Shown here: piece by piece, positions 41,375 through 50,131 of the stretch
Layout: each line of letters starts with the position of its first letter
How positions within the stretch are numbered: position 1 is the first letter of the stretch
Assembly: GCA_910586225.1 (NCBI GenBank)
Contig: CAJUIL010000024.1
Span: forward strand, 1-60,631
Direction: 5' to 3'
DNA from: an uncultured Eubacterium sp.
GTDB lineage: Bacteria; Bacillota; Clostridia; Lachnospirales; Lachnospiraceae
Length of the DNA stretch: 60,631 bases
The notes under the pieces: generated by a model
The model's input: only the letters and a program-made list of their open reading frames with translations
Databases searched by the model: none
What the model was told of the DNA's origin: nothing
Position numbers and translations under genes: made by a program

Positions 41375-41806
41375 TCAATGTACTTGATCATGCTCTCCGG
41401 GTTTAGCAGGAGAAGCAGATTCCTCCTTCGCCTTTTTGTGGCTGTTATGCATATATTTACGTAAAATGATCAGTACCGTAATGCTCAGCACAGATACGAA
41501 GTCCTCATATGGAGTCGTCTCGCCGACGATCATATGGCGGGCGACAAGGAAAATGAGTACCTGGATCACGTTGTCCGGGGTCGGATGGCAGAGCATTTCC
41601 AAAAATTCAATTCCGATCACAAGTACAAAGATCTTTTCCAGATAATGCCGGAATACAGTGATGTCAGTCGTCAATTCCTCAAATATTTCGATATCAGCCC
41701 GAAAAAGGCTGACGATTGCTAAGATGATGCCGATCAATACAAAAAAGGCGACAACCAATTCTAATACACGGCAGAACTGCTGGAGTCCCTTCACTATTTT
41801 TTTCAT
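41375..41806 (-). CDS. PsiE-like small membrane protein
   Basis: A 143-residue protein with four helices (about 10-35, 55-75, 82-98, 103-118) and a charged C-terminal tail. The segment ARHMIVGETTPYEDFVSV and the overall layout resemble the PsiE family (phosphate-starvation inducible), whose function is not known. AAAGGAGAAGC before ATG 41806 sets the start. It converges on panD and diverges from the hemolysin III gene. Confidence 0.6.
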   Translation of the reverse strand: MKKIVKGLQQFCRVLELVVAFFVLIGIILAIVSLFRADIEIFEELTTDITVFRHYLEKIFVLVIGIEFLEMLCHPTPDNVIQVLIFLVARHMIVGETTPYEDFVSVLSITVLIILRKYMHNSHKKAKEESASPAKPGEHDQVH

Positions 41807-41919
41807 ATGCTTCTCCTTTCTCCGCATTTGATTCCATTAGGAAAGCGGACCTTGTTATTATTAAAAAGGAAAGAAGGACGGTTTGTCAAGATAAAATTAA
41901 TGGAGATGCAATAAAATAC

Positions 41920-41948
41920 TTGACAAAATGGAATAATGAGAATATGAT
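41920..41948 (+). promoter_or_regulatory. Promoter of the hemolysin III-like gene
   Basis: TTGACA (41920-41925), 17 bases, TATGAT (41943-41948), giving a leader of about 80 bases. It is near consensus. Confidence 0.75.
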
Positions 41949-42036
41949 ACATAGTAATGAATACTACATATAGAAATATCAAATAATACATAACAAGGAA
42001 TAAGAATACAGGAAATGGAAAACAAGGAGGAAGATT

Positions 42037-42687
42037 ATGGAACTTACGATTCGGGAACCAGGAAGCGCAATTACACATTTTGTCGGGATGCTGCTCGCGG
42101 TCATTGCTTCGGTGCCGCTTCTGGTAAAAGCGGGAATGACGTCGGGTGTACTGTGCTGCGTGGCGATGGGGATTTTTATGTGCAGCATGATCCTGCTGTA
42201 CGGGGCAAGCACGATGTACCATTCGGTCGTTGTATCTGACCGGATATTAAAGGTTTTTCGAAAGCTTGACCATATGATGATCTTTGTATTGATCGCAGGT
42301 TCTTATACGCCGGTTTGTCTGATCGTACTGGGCGGCAGACAGGGCTACACGCTTTTGGCCGTCGTATGGGGGATCGCGCTCGTCGGAATGCTGATCAAGG
42401 CAGTCTGGATCACCTGCCCGAAGTGGTTTTCCTCTGTGATCTATATTGCTATGGGCTGGGTGTGTGTCGCTGTATTCGGCACGCTGCTTCGGACGCTTCC
42501 GGTACCGGCGTTTTTATGGCTGTTGGCCGGAGGTATTATTTATACGGTTGGAGGCGTGATCTACGCGCTGAAGCTGCCGCTTTTTAACCAGCATCATCAA
42601 TATTTTGGCTCGCATGAGATATTCCACTTGTTTGTGATGGCGGGCAGCGTTTGTCATTTTATCTTTATGTATTTGTATGTCGCGTAA
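42037..42687 (+). CDS. Hemolysin III (YqfA/PAQR) family membrane protein
   Basis: A 216-residue seven-helix protein of the hemolysin III/PAQR family. Family marks: TIREPGSAITHFVGM at the start, STMYHSV with the first metal-binding His, KLDHMMIFVLIAGSYTPV, and SHEIFHLFVMAGSVCHF near the end. Bacterial members have proposed roles in membrane fluidity; lysis is unproven. AAGGAGG precedes the ATG. Confidence 0.9.
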   Translation: MELTIREPGSAITHFVGMLLAVIASVPLLVKAGMTSGVLCCVAMGIFMCSMILLYGASTMYHSVVVSDRILKVFRKLDHMMIFVLIAGSYTPVCLIVLGGRQGYTLLAVVWGIALVGMLIKAVWITCPKWFSSVIYIAMGWVCVAVFGTLLRTLPVPAFLWLLAGGIIYTVGGVIYALKLPLFNQHHQYFGSHEIFHLFVMAGSVCHFIFMYLYVA

Positions 42688-42853
42688 GTACAATGTCCGT
42701 CGGGTGTATGGCCCGGCGGATTTTTTATGGCGTGGATATTGGTTAGCTATGCATATTGTGAAATGGGTGCTTACGAATCAGAAAATATGTGGTATAATAT
42801 TGGGCGGCGGAAAAAGAGTCAAAAATTGCGGGATGCCGGAACAGGAGGTTTTC

Positions 42854-43747
42854 ATGGAAGAGAAAATAAAGCAGGATAATAGGATGCAGAATGGCGGTGT
42901 GCAAAGAGAGATGACACAAAAGGAGCATGGGTACTATATGGGCAAAAAGCCAGCGCCGGATGCGAAGCAGACGCGTAAGCTGCGCGGGATCAACGGCAGT
43001 ACATTAAAGCTGATCGCGGTCATTTCGATGGTCATCGACCATACGGCTGCCGGTGTGTTGGGCCGGCTTTTGTCATCCAGAGGGCTTGGGAATCTGGATG
43101 TGAACGATTTTGCAGCGGTGAATTTATGGATTGAACAGAATATGACGTTGTTCACCGCATATAATATTATGCGCATGATAGGAAGGATCGCGTTCCCGAT
43201 TTATTGCTTTTTGCTGATCGAAGGGTTTGAGCGTACGCGCAGCCGGACGAAATACGCGCTTCGGCTGTTGCTGTTCGCGGCGATATCGGAACTGCCGTTT
43301 GATCTGATGTTTAACGGGCAGCTATTAGAATTTGGCTATCAAAATGTATTTTTTACGCTGTTTTTCGGCGTGGTTGTCATGATGGGATTTCAATGGGTGC
43401 AGGAGCATATGTCAAGTAAGCTCGTCCAGATGCTTTTGTGTGCTGTCGTAGCGGCAGCGGGCATGGGTGCGGCTCAGCTGATATATACGGATTATGCGGC
43501 GATCGGTGTCTTGTGCATTATTGTAATGTATTTGTTCCGCAAGAAAAAGATCAACCAGATTTTGGCTGGATGCGTTGTGTTCTGTTGGGAGATTACTGCT
43601 CCGCTGGCGTTTGTGCCGGTTGCGTTTTATAATGGTAAGCGGGGTTGGAAGCTAAAATATTTCTTTTATCTGGTCTATCCAGTGCATTTGCTTTTGCTGT
43701 ATTTGCTCTGCATGGGACTTGGGATCGCAGCCTATGCACCAATGTAA
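42854..43747 (+). CDS. TraX family membrane protein
   Basis: A 297-residue protein with a hydrophilic start and about eight helices from residue 50 on. The segment LKLIAVISMVIDHTAAG and IGRIAFPIYCFLLIEGFERT match TraX, known from F-pilin acetylation but widespread in Clostridia without plasmid transfer genes. AGGAGG before ATG 42854 gives the start; the frame is open for 59 more codons upstream. The MATE gene follows 32 bases later. Confidence 0.85.
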   Translation: MEEKIKQDNRMQNGGVQREMTQKEHGYYMGKKPAPDAKQTRKLRGINGSTLKLIAVISMVIDHTAAGVLGRLLSSRGLGNLDVNDFAAVNLWIEQNMTLFTAYNIMRMIGRIAFPIYCFLLIEGFERTRSRTKYALRLLLFAAISELPFDLMFNGQLLEFGYQNVFFTLFFGVVVMMGFQWVQEHMSSKLVQMLLCAVVAAAGMGAAQLIYTDYAAIGVLCIIVMYLFRKKKINQILAGCVVFCWEITAPLAFVPVAFYNGKRGWKLKYFFYLVYPVHLLLLYLLCMGLGIAAYAPM

Positions 43748-43779
43748 CGGTGATGTAGGAATCTGGGGAGATGGTGGTG

Positions 43780-45132
43780 ATGGAGGTGCAAAAACGAAAC
43801 GAGGTTTTTTATACAAGAAAGCAGCTGGCGGGATTGATCTGGCCGTTGCTGTTAGAGCAGCTTTTGGCTGTGACTATGGGGCTTGCGGATACGTTTATGG
43901 TATCGAGCGTCAGCGAAGCGGCAGTCTCAAGCGTGAGCTTGGTAGACACGCTCAATGTGCTGGTGTTCCAGGTCTTGTCCGCGCTGGCTTCTGGCGGGGC
44001 GGTTGTCGTCAGCCAGTATATGGGACAGAAAAATTACAGACAGATGCGGAAATGCTCTGCACAGCTGTACAGTGTGCTTTTGATCGGTACGAGTGTTGTT
44101 ATGCTTGCGGCGATGGCCGGAGGCAAAAGCGCGTTACGGCTTATTTTTGGGAGCATTGACGCGTCAGTTATGCAGAATGCGCAGATCTATTTTTTTATCA
44201 GCGCATTATCGTATCCTTTTATGGGGGCCTATAATGCAGGCGCGGCGCTGTTTCGGGCGCAGGGCAACAGCAAAGTCAGTATGAAGGCAAGTCTCGTCAT
44301 GAATGTTATGAATATTTTAGGAAACGCGCTGCTCATTTATGGGTTTCAGATGGGCGTGCTGGGGGCCGCGCTTGCTACGCTGGCGGGCCGTATATTTTCT
44401 GCGGTATGGGTAACGATGCAGCAGCAAAAGAAGGACAATCCATACCGGATCGAGAGGCTGGCGGACCTGCGGCCAAATAGGGAACAGATACGTCCGATCC
44501 TTGTGATCGGTATTCCGAGCGGATTGGAAAACGGGATGTTTCAGATTGGCAAGCTCTGTGTGAGCAGCCTGACAGCGACGCTTGGGACGTCAGCGATTGC
44601 GGCGAACGCGGTAGCGAATACGGTAGCGACAGTCGCGAATATTCCGGGTAATACGATTGGGCTTGCTGTTATTCCAGTGATCGGGCGCTGTCTGGGTGCA
44701 GGCGATAAGGAACAGGCGAAGCGGTATGCGAGGCTTCTGCTTGCCATCGCTGTTGTTGGTCTTGCAGCTATGAATGCAGCTGTATTTGTCAGTATTCCGG
44801 CGGTGGCACAGGCGTATCATTTGACAATGGAAGCAAAGCGGATGTGCATTTCGGTTATCCGCCTGTTCTGCGTGTTCAGCGTTTTTTTCTGGGCGCTCAG
44901 CTTTACGTTGCCGCAGGTGCTGCGCAGCGGCGGGGATGCAAAATTTACGATGAGTATCAGCGTTTTGAGTATGTGGATCTTCCGGGTTGTATTGTCTTAT
45001 TTTTTCGTATTGAAAATGGATATGGGACTTACGGGTGTGTGGCTTGGAATGTGCATCGACTGGATCTGCAGGAGCATTTTTTTTACGGTGCGGTTTTGGG
45101 GCGGAAAATGGATGGAGCACCGGGTCATCTGA
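43780..45132 (+). CDS. MATE family efflux transporter
   Basis: A 450-residue transporter with twelve helices in two six-helix halves, exporting drugs or metabolites by cation exchange. Family pattern: WPLLLEQLLAVTMGLADTFMVS in helix 1 and the related GIPSGLENGMFQIGKL at the second half. ATG 43771 is in frame, but GGGGAG spacing favours ATG 43780. It is followed by the Rrf2 gene 64 bases on. Confidence 0.92.
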   Translation: MEVQKRNEVFYTRKQLAGLIWPLLLEQLLAVTMGLADTFMVSSVSEAAVSSVSLVDTLNVLVFQVLSALASGGAVVVSQYMGQKNYRQMRKCSAQLYSVLLIGTSVVMLAAMAGGKSALRLIFGSIDASVMQNAQIYFFISALSYPFMGAYNAGAALFRAQGNSKVSMKASLVMNVMNILGNALLIYGFQMGVLGAALATLAGRIFSAVWVTMQQQKKDNPYRIERLADLRPNREQIRPILVIGIPSGLENGMFQIGKLCVSSLTATLGTSAIAANAVANTVATVANIPGNTIGLAVIPVIGRCLGAGDKEQAKRYARLLLAIAVVGLAAMNAAVFVSIPAVAQAYHLTMEAKRMCISVIRLFCVFSVFFWALSFTLPQVLRSGGDAKFTMSISVLSMWIFRVVLSYFFVLKMDMGLTGVWLGMCIDWICRSIFFTVRFWGGKWMEHRVI

Positions 45133-45196
45133 GAAAAAAGGAAAACCGACTGCATGATGGGCAGGAATGGTATAAGTATGCATGGAGGGACTGGAA

Positions 45197-45631
45197 ATGA
45201 GAATTTCGACAAAAGGGAGGTACGCGCTGCGCCTAATGCTGGATCTGGCGCTGCATAATACAGGAATGCCTATTAGGATCAAGGAGATTGCAGCCAGGCA
45301 GGAAATATCAGACAAATATCTGGAGCAGATCATTGCCGTACTGAATAAGGCAGGCTATGTGCGCAGCGTACGCGGTCCGCAGGGCGGATATCTGCTGACG
45401 CGGGTGCCGGAGGAATATACGGTAGGGATGATCCTGCGCCTTACAGAAGGCAGCTTGGCTCCGGTGGAGTGTTTGGACTCGGAGATCGGAGGATGCGAAA
45501 AAAGCGACGACTGCGTTACAGTTCTTGTTTATCGGAAAATGAACGAGGCAGTCAATGATGTGATCGACCATATTACACTGGCCGACTTAATGGGCTGGAA
45601 GCTGCAAAAGGACGGGGACTACAGCATTTAA
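45197..45631 (+). CDS. Rrf2-family transcriptional regulator
   Basis: A 144-residue winged-helix regulator of the Rrf2 group (IscR, CymR, NsrR). The DNA-binding part includes MRISTKGRYALRLMLDLA and SVRGPQGGYLL. Cysteines at 92, 100 and 106 have the IscR-like three-Cys loop but with spacing 7 and 5, so an iron-sulfur cluster is possible. GGAGGG before ATG 45197 sets the start. It precedes the sulfur operon and its palindrome, so a CymR-like role in cysteine supply is likely. Confidence 0.88.
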   Translation: MRISTKGRYALRLMLDLALHNTGMPIRIKEIAARQEISDKYLEQIIAVLNKAGYVRSVRGPQGGYLLTRVPEEYTVGMILRLTEGSLAPVECLDSEIGGCEKSDDCVTVLVYRKMNEAVNDVIDHITLADLMGWKLQKDGDYSI

Positions 45632-45672
45632 TAAGCTTGCCGTGCGCTGTGGAAGAAGCGGCACGTTAACCT

Positions 45673-45712
45673 TAGTTTTCCTATTGACATACTAGGAAAA
45701 CTAGGATATACT
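45673..45712 (+). promoter_or_regulatory. Promoter with palindromic operator for sulfur genes
   Basis: TAGTTTTCCTA (45673-45683) and its exact complement TAGGAAAACTA (45693-45703) flank TTGACATAC. The -35 box TTGACA is 45684-45689 and the -10 box TATACT is 45707-45712, with a 17-base spacer, so the operator covers the -35 box and spacer. The nearby Rrf2 protein is the best candidate repressor. Confidence 0.82.
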
Positions 45713-45780
45713 GGATTCCATCAAAAAAAAGATTCATACAGCGGGAAGATAAAAGGAGCTGGAATGGAAAGGAGCTATTT

Positions 45781-47088
45781 ATGGCAAAGAAAACATATGA
45801 AAACAGGGCGTTCAGGTTTGAAACGCTGCAGCTTCACGCAGGGCAGGAGCAGCCGGATCCGGTGACAGATGCAAGGGCGGTTCCGATCTATCAGACAGCT
45901 TCTTATGTGTTTCATGACAGTGCGCACGCAGCGGCTCGCTTTCAGCTAAAGGATGCGGGAAATATCTACGGCAGGCTGACAAATCCGACGCAGGATGCGT
46001 TTGAGCAGAGGATGGCGAGGCTGGAAGGCGGTGTGGCGGCGCTGGCAGTAGCTTCGGGCGCTGCGGCGATCACTTATACGATCCAAAATCTGGCGATGGC
46101 GGGCGGACATATTGTAGCAGCAAAAAATATTTACGGCGGGACTTACAATCTGCTGGAACATACGCTGACACAATATGGGATTACGGCGTCCTTTGTCGAT
46201 CCTGCGGATCTGGATGAGATCCGGGCGGCTATCCGGGAAAATACAAAAGCGGTATTTGTAGAAACGCTTGGCAACCCTAATTCCGATGTGACTGATATCG
46301 AAGCGGTTGCACAGCTGGCGCATGAATACCATATTCCGTTAGTCGTTGACAATACGTTTGCAACGCCGTATCTGGTGCGTCCGATTTCTTATGGAGCGGA
46401 TATTGTAGTGCATTCCGCGACCAAATTTATCGGCGGGCATGGAACGACGCTTGGGGGCGTTATTATTGATTCCGGCAGCTTTGACTGGGAAGCATCCGGG
46501 AAGTTTGCGCATATTACACAGCCGAATCCGAGCTATCACGGCGTCAGCTTTACACAAGCAGCGGGCGCAGCGGCGTTTGTCACAAGCATCCGTGCTGTTT
46601 TGCTGCGGGATACCGGTGCCGCGCTGTCGCCGTTTCATGCGTTTTTCTTTTTGCAGGGGCTGGAAACGCTTTCTTTACGAGTAGAACGTCACGTAGAAAA
46701 TGCGTTAAAGGTCGTGCGGTATTTAAACAGCCATCCGCAGGTGCAGGCAGTCCATCATCCTTCGGTAAGCACAGATGATAGACAGCAGGAGTTATATCAG
46801 AAATATTTTCCGAATGGCGGTGGTTCGATCTTTACATTTGAGATCAAAGGGGACGCAAAGACGGCAATGCATTTTATTGACAGCCTGGAGCTGTTTTCGC
46901 TGCTGGCAAACGTAGCGGATGCAAAATCTCTTGTGATCCATCCGGCAAGTACGACACATTCCCAGATGAATGAAAAAGAACTGCAGGACGCGGGTATTTT
47001 GCAAAATACGATCCGGCTGTCGATTGGGACGGAGCATATTGATGATATTATAGAAGATCTGGAAGAGGCATTTCGAGCGGTAAAATAA
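45781..47088 (+). CDS. O-acetylhomoserine sulfhydrylase
   Basis: A 435-residue PLP enzyme (Cys/Met metabolism class) that makes homocysteine from O-acetylhomoserine and sulfide. The N-terminal FETLQLHAGQEQPDP is typical of this subgroup; the PLP lysine is in VVHSATKFIGGHGTTLGG (about residue 214). AAAGGAG precedes the ATG. It leads the sulfur operon, followed 49 bases later by cysK. Confidence 0.94.
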   Translation: MAKKTYENRAFRFETLQLHAGQEQPDPVTDARAVPIYQTASYVFHDSAHAAARFQLKDAGNIYGRLTNPTQDAFEQRMARLEGGVAALAVASGAAAITYTIQNLAMAGGHIVAAKNIYGGTYNLLEHTLTQYGITASFVDPADLDEIRAAIRENTKAVFVETLGNPNSDVTDIEAVAQLAHEYHIPLVVDNTFATPYLVRPISYGADIVVHSATKFIGGHGTTLGGVIIDSGSFDWEASGKFAHITQPNPSYHGVSFTQAAGAAAFVTSIRAVLLRDTGAALSPFHAFFFLQGLETLSLRVERHVENALKVVRYLNSHPQVQAVHHPSVSTDDRQQELYQKYFPNGGGSIFTFEIKGDAKTAMHFIDSLELFSLLANVADAKSLVIHPASTTHSQMNEKELQDAGILQNTIRLSIGTEHIDDIIEDLEEAFRAVK

Positions 47089-47137
47089 ATAGACGGTAAA
47101 AGAAACAGACGGTTAACATATGGAAAGGAATTATTAT

Positions 47138-48067
47138 ATGGGAGTCTATAAAAATGTGATGGAGCTGGTAGGCGGTACGCCGCTGATGGAGCTTGGAAAT
47201 TACAAAGAAAAGAATCAGCTGGACGCGGCGATATTCGCAAAGCTGGAATATTTTAATCCAGCAGGGAGCGTTAAGGACCGGGTTGCGAAAAAGATCTTGC
47301 TGGACGCTTGGGAAAGCGGCCGTCTGCATAAGAATTCTGTCATTATCGAGCCGACCAGCGGCAATACGGGTATCGGATTGTCGTCAATCGCATCGGCGTT
47401 AGGCATTCGGATTATCATTACGATGCCGGAAACAATGAGTGTGGAACGTCGTAATCTAATGAAGGCATACGGTGCAGAGCTGGTGCTGACAGACGGGTCG
47501 CAGGGCATGAAGGGAGCGATTGACAAGGCAAATGAGCTGGCGGAGGAAATCGAAGGCAGTTTTTTGCCGGGGCAGTTTGTCAACCAGCTGAATCCACAGG
47601 TACACCGGGAAACGACCGGGCCGGAGATCTGGCGCGATACGGATGGGGATATTGATATTTTTGTAGCCGGGGTCGGAACGGGCGGTACGATCACTGGGAC
47701 AAGTGAGTATTTGAAATCGCAGAATTTGGAGATTCAGATCGTGGCAGTTGAGCCAGCGGGGTCTCCGGTTTTGTCCAAGGGGAAACCGGGCGCGCATAAA
47801 ATTCAGGGAATTGGTGCGGGGTTTGTGCCGGATACATTGAATACGGAGATCTATGATGAGATCATAACTGTAGAAAATGAGGATGCATTTGCGGCAGGAA
47901 GAGAAGTGGCACGGACGGAAGGTATTTTGGTAGGCATTTCTTCTGGTGCGGCGCTCTGGGCTGCGACACAGCTGGCAAGACGGGCGGAGAATCAAGGGAA
48001 AAAGATCGTGGCGCTGTTTCCGGATACTGGGGAGCGGTATTTGTCTACTCCGATGTTTGATAATTAA
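47138..48067 (+). CDS. cysK: Cysteine synthase A
   Basis: A 309-residue PLP enzyme making cysteine from O-acetylserine and sulfide. PLP lysine is Lys46 in PAGSVKDR; substrate loop EPTSGNTGIGL; cofactor phosphate loop GVGTGGTITGTSEYL. ATG 47120 is in frame, but AAAGGA fits ATG 47138 (MGVYKNVMELVGGTP), matching the family start. It ends at the terminator 48072. Confidence 0.95.
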   Translation: MGVYKNVMELVGGTPLMELGNYKEKNQLDAAIFAKLEYFNPAGSVKDRVAKKILLDAWESGRLHKNSVIIEPTSGNTGIGLSSIASALGIRIIITMPETMSVERRNLMKAYGAELVLTDGSQGMKGAIDKANELAEEIEGSFLPGQFVNQLNPQVHRETTGPEIWRDTDGDIDIFVAGVGTGGTITGTSEYLKSQNLEIQIVAVEPAGSPVLSKGKPGAHKIQGIGAGFVPDTLNTEIYDEIITVENEDAFAAGREVARTEGILVGISSGAALWAATQLARRAENQGKKIVALFPDTGERYLSTPMFDN

Positions 48068-48071
48068 AATG

Positions 48072-48107
48072 AAAACAGCTTATCTTTTTGTTAGGATAAG
48101 CTGTTTT
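48072..48107 (+). terminator. cysK terminator
   Basis: Stem AAAACAGCTTATC/GATAAGCTGTTTT with a ten-base loop, continuing into TTTTT. Confidence 0.9.
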
Positions 48108-48155
48108 TATCTGCTGTTTTAGTATTTTCTTTTTTATAAATTCTTAAATTTTTTG

Positions 48156-48184
48156 TTGCAATTTTTGGAACATCATGATATAAT
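48156..48184 (+). promoter_or_regulatory. Promoter of the rpmJ-alpha operon
   Basis: TTGCAA (48156-48161), 17-base spacer, TATAAT (48179-48184). It lies after the cysK terminator and about 100 bases before rpmJ, so the ribosomal genes here start from their own promoter. Confidence 0.75.
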
Positions 48185-48284
48185 GTCAGCTGAACGCTTT
48201 GGAATGAACCCTGAAGTATCGGGTCAGCGGAAGAAAGTGAAACGCGGCCCGCCAGCTGCAGGTGTAAGGAAAGGAGGATTTGCT

Positions 48285-48398
48285 GTGAAGGTAAGATCAT
48301 CAGTTAAGCCAATTTGTGAAAAATGCAAGGTAATCAAGAGAAAAGGAAGTATCCGGATTATCTGCGAAAATCCGAAACACAAACAGCGTCAGGGATAG
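48285..48398 (+). CDS. rpmJ: 50S ribosomal protein L36
   Basis: A 37-residue protein with GTG start after AAGGAGG. Sequence KVRSSVKPICEKCKVIKRKG and ENPKHKQRQG carry the C-x2-C...C-x4-H zinc ligands of the zinc-binding form. It is normally behind infA, which is absent here. A structured 272-base gap separates it from rpsM. Confidence 0.96.
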   Translation: MKVRSSVKPICEKCKVIKRKGSIRIICENPKHKQRQG

Positions 48399-48670
48399 TC
48401 ACAGGCTGTTTGCGGCAGACAAGCAGGTCTGCAGTAGTATAAAAGTAGTTTTTATTATGTGCGGCTGTCAGCAGGAGCTTCCTGCTGATTCATAATAAAC
48501 AGCGGGTACTGCTGTGCCCGGTATCTTTTATACCGAGGGGATACTGGTAAAAAGTACCATCTTCAGGTTATGCACACATTTCAGGCCGGACAACCGGAGC
48601 TGCATCGTCTGAACCAAAAGAAAAGAATCACAAATTATACGAATTTAAAAATTATGGAGGTGCAATACAC
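48399..48670 (+). ncRNA. Structured leader upstream of rpsM
   Basis: The rpmJ-rpsM gap contains GCAGAC/GTCTGC (48415-48432), TCAGCAGGA/TCCTGCTGA (48468-48488), a longer GGTACT/AGTACC domain (about 48505-48556) with inner GGTAT/ATACC, and CCGG/CCGG near 48590. In E. coli the alpha operon is repressed by S4 binding near rpsM; here rpsD (S4) is in the same operon, so an S4-responsive leader is a fair inference. Confidence 0.5.
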
Positions 48671-49039
48671 ATGGCACGTATCGCAGGTGTAGATTTACCA
48701 AGAGAGAAACGTGTGGAAATCGGTTTGACTTATATTTACGGCATTGGCAGAACAAGCTCAAACCGTATTCTTGCGGAAGCAAAAGTAAACCCGGATACCC
48801 GCTGCAGAGATTTAACAGATGAAGAAGTTAAGCGGATCAGCGCGGTTATTGATGAGACACAGACGGTAGAAGGTGATCTGCGCAGGGAAATCGCCCTGAA
48901 CATTAAAAGATTACAGGAAATCGGATGCTATCGTGGAATCCGTCACAGAAAAGGACTTCCGGTCCGCGGCCAGAAGACAAAGACGAATGCCAGAACAAGA
49001 AAAGGTCCTAAGAGAACAGTTGCTAATAAGAAGAAATAA
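48671..49039 (+). CDS. rpsM: 30S ribosomal protein S13
   Basis: A 122-residue protein of the 30S head. MARIAGVDLPREKRVEIGLTY at the start (18 residues shown as typical) and the basic end HRKGLPVRGQKTKTNARTRK. TGGAGG precedes the ATG. First of the block rpsM-rpsK-rpsD-rpoA-rplQ. Confidence 0.97.
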   Translation: MARIAGVDLPREKRVEIGLTYIYGIGRTSSNRILAEAKVNPDTRCRDLTDEEVKRISAVIDETQTVEGDLRREIALNIKRLQEIGCYRGIRHRKGLPVRGQKTKTNARTRKGPKRTVANKKK

Positions 49040-49080
49040 AGTTGCATATTATTATTCAGAGAAAGTAGGTTAGTTTAGAT

Positions 49081-49476
49081 ATGGCTAAGAAAGTTGCAAA
49101 AAAAGTAACAAAAAAGCGTATAAAGAAAAACGTTGAACGTGGTCAGGCACATATTCAGTCATCTTTTAACAATACGATTGTTACAATTACAGATACTGAG
49201 GGAAATGCCTTATCCTGGGCAAGCGCAGGCGGCCTTGGATTTAGAGGTTCAAAGAAATCTACTCCGTATGCTGCACAGATGGCAGCAGAGACAGCTACAA
49301 AAGCAGCTCTTATACACGGGTTGAAAACAGTGGATGTCATGGTAAAAGGACCAGGGTCAGGAAGAGAAGCAGCGATCCGTGCACTTTCTGCGTGCGGCCT
49401 TGAGGTTACCTCCATCAGAGACGTAACTCCGGTGCCACATAACGGATGCCGTCCGCCGAAGCGCAGAAGAGTTTAA
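49081..49476 (+). CDS. rpsK: 30S ribosomal protein S11
   Basis: A 131-residue protein of the 30S platform. A Lys-rich N-terminus (AKKVAKKVTKKRIKKN) leads into HIQSSFNNTIVTITD and the end PVPHNGCRPPKRRRV, all standard S11. It follows rpsM by 41 bases. Confidence 0.97.
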   Translation: MAKKVAKKVTKKRIKKNVERGQAHIQSSFNNTIVTITDTEGNALSWASAGGLGFRGSKKSTPYAAQMAAETATKAALIHGLKTVDVMVKGPGSGREAAIRALSACGLEVTSIRDVTPVPHNGCRPPKRRRV

Positions 49477-49495
49477 TTAGGAGGGATAGACGAAG

Positions 49496-50089
49496 ATGGC
49501 AGTAAATAGAGTACCTGTACTGAAAAGATGTAGATCACTTGGTCTGGAACCAAGTTATTTAGGATATGATAAAAAATCCAGAAGAACTCTGCAGAGATCA
49601 AACAGAAAAATGTCTGAGTATGCCCTGCAGCTGCGTGAAAAGCAGAAAGCAAAATTTATCTACGGCGTATTAGAAAAGCCGTTCCATAACTATTATGAAA
49701 AAGCAGACCGGATGAAAGGCATGACAGGTACGAACCTGATGACAATTTTGGAATCCAGACTGGATAACGTTGTGTTCCGTATGGGTTATGCAAGAACCCG
49801 CCGTGAAGCAAGACAGATTGTCGGGCATAAGTTCGTATTAGTAAACGGAAAGCAGGTAAATATTCCGTCTTATCGCGTAAAAGCCGGCGATGTAGTAGAA
49901 ATTAAAGAAAGCAAGAAGAGCATTCAGAGAATGAAGGATATCGTAGAGGTAACAGCCGGAAGGCTTGTTCCGGAATGGATTGATGTAAACCTTGAAAATC
50001 TCCAGGGTACCGTAAAGGAACTTCCGTCCCGTGAAATGATCGATGTGCCAGTAGACGAAATGCTCATTGTCGAGTTATATTCGAAATAA
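49496..50089 (+). CDS. rpsD: 30S ribosomal protein S4
   Basis: A 197-residue primary 16S rRNA-binding protein with an S4 domain (about 92-155: RLDNVVFRMGYARTRREARQ). The N-terminus lacks the full zinc-binding Cys set, as in Cys-minus S4 forms. S4 often represses its own operon, so the rpsM leader is a candidate target. GGAGGG lies eight bases before ATG. Confidence 0.97.
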   Translation: MAVNRVPVLKRCRSLGLEPSYLGYDKKSRRTLQRSNRKMSEYALQLREKQKAKFIYGVLEKPFHNYYEKADRMKGMTGTNLMTILESRLDNVVFRMGYARTRREARQIVGHKFVLVNGKQVNIPSYRVKAGDVVEIKESKKSIQRMKDIVEVTAGRLVPEWIDVNLENLQGTVKELPSREMIDVPVDEMLIVELYSK

Positions 50090-50131
50090 TTGATGTAGCG
50101 CACACTTGATCCGAAAAGGAGGGACTTGGTA

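Noticed and set aside
42677..42853. Extended N-terminus of the TraX protein
   Set aside because: AGGAGG lies directly before ATG 42854 and the upstream 59 codons lack family similarity.
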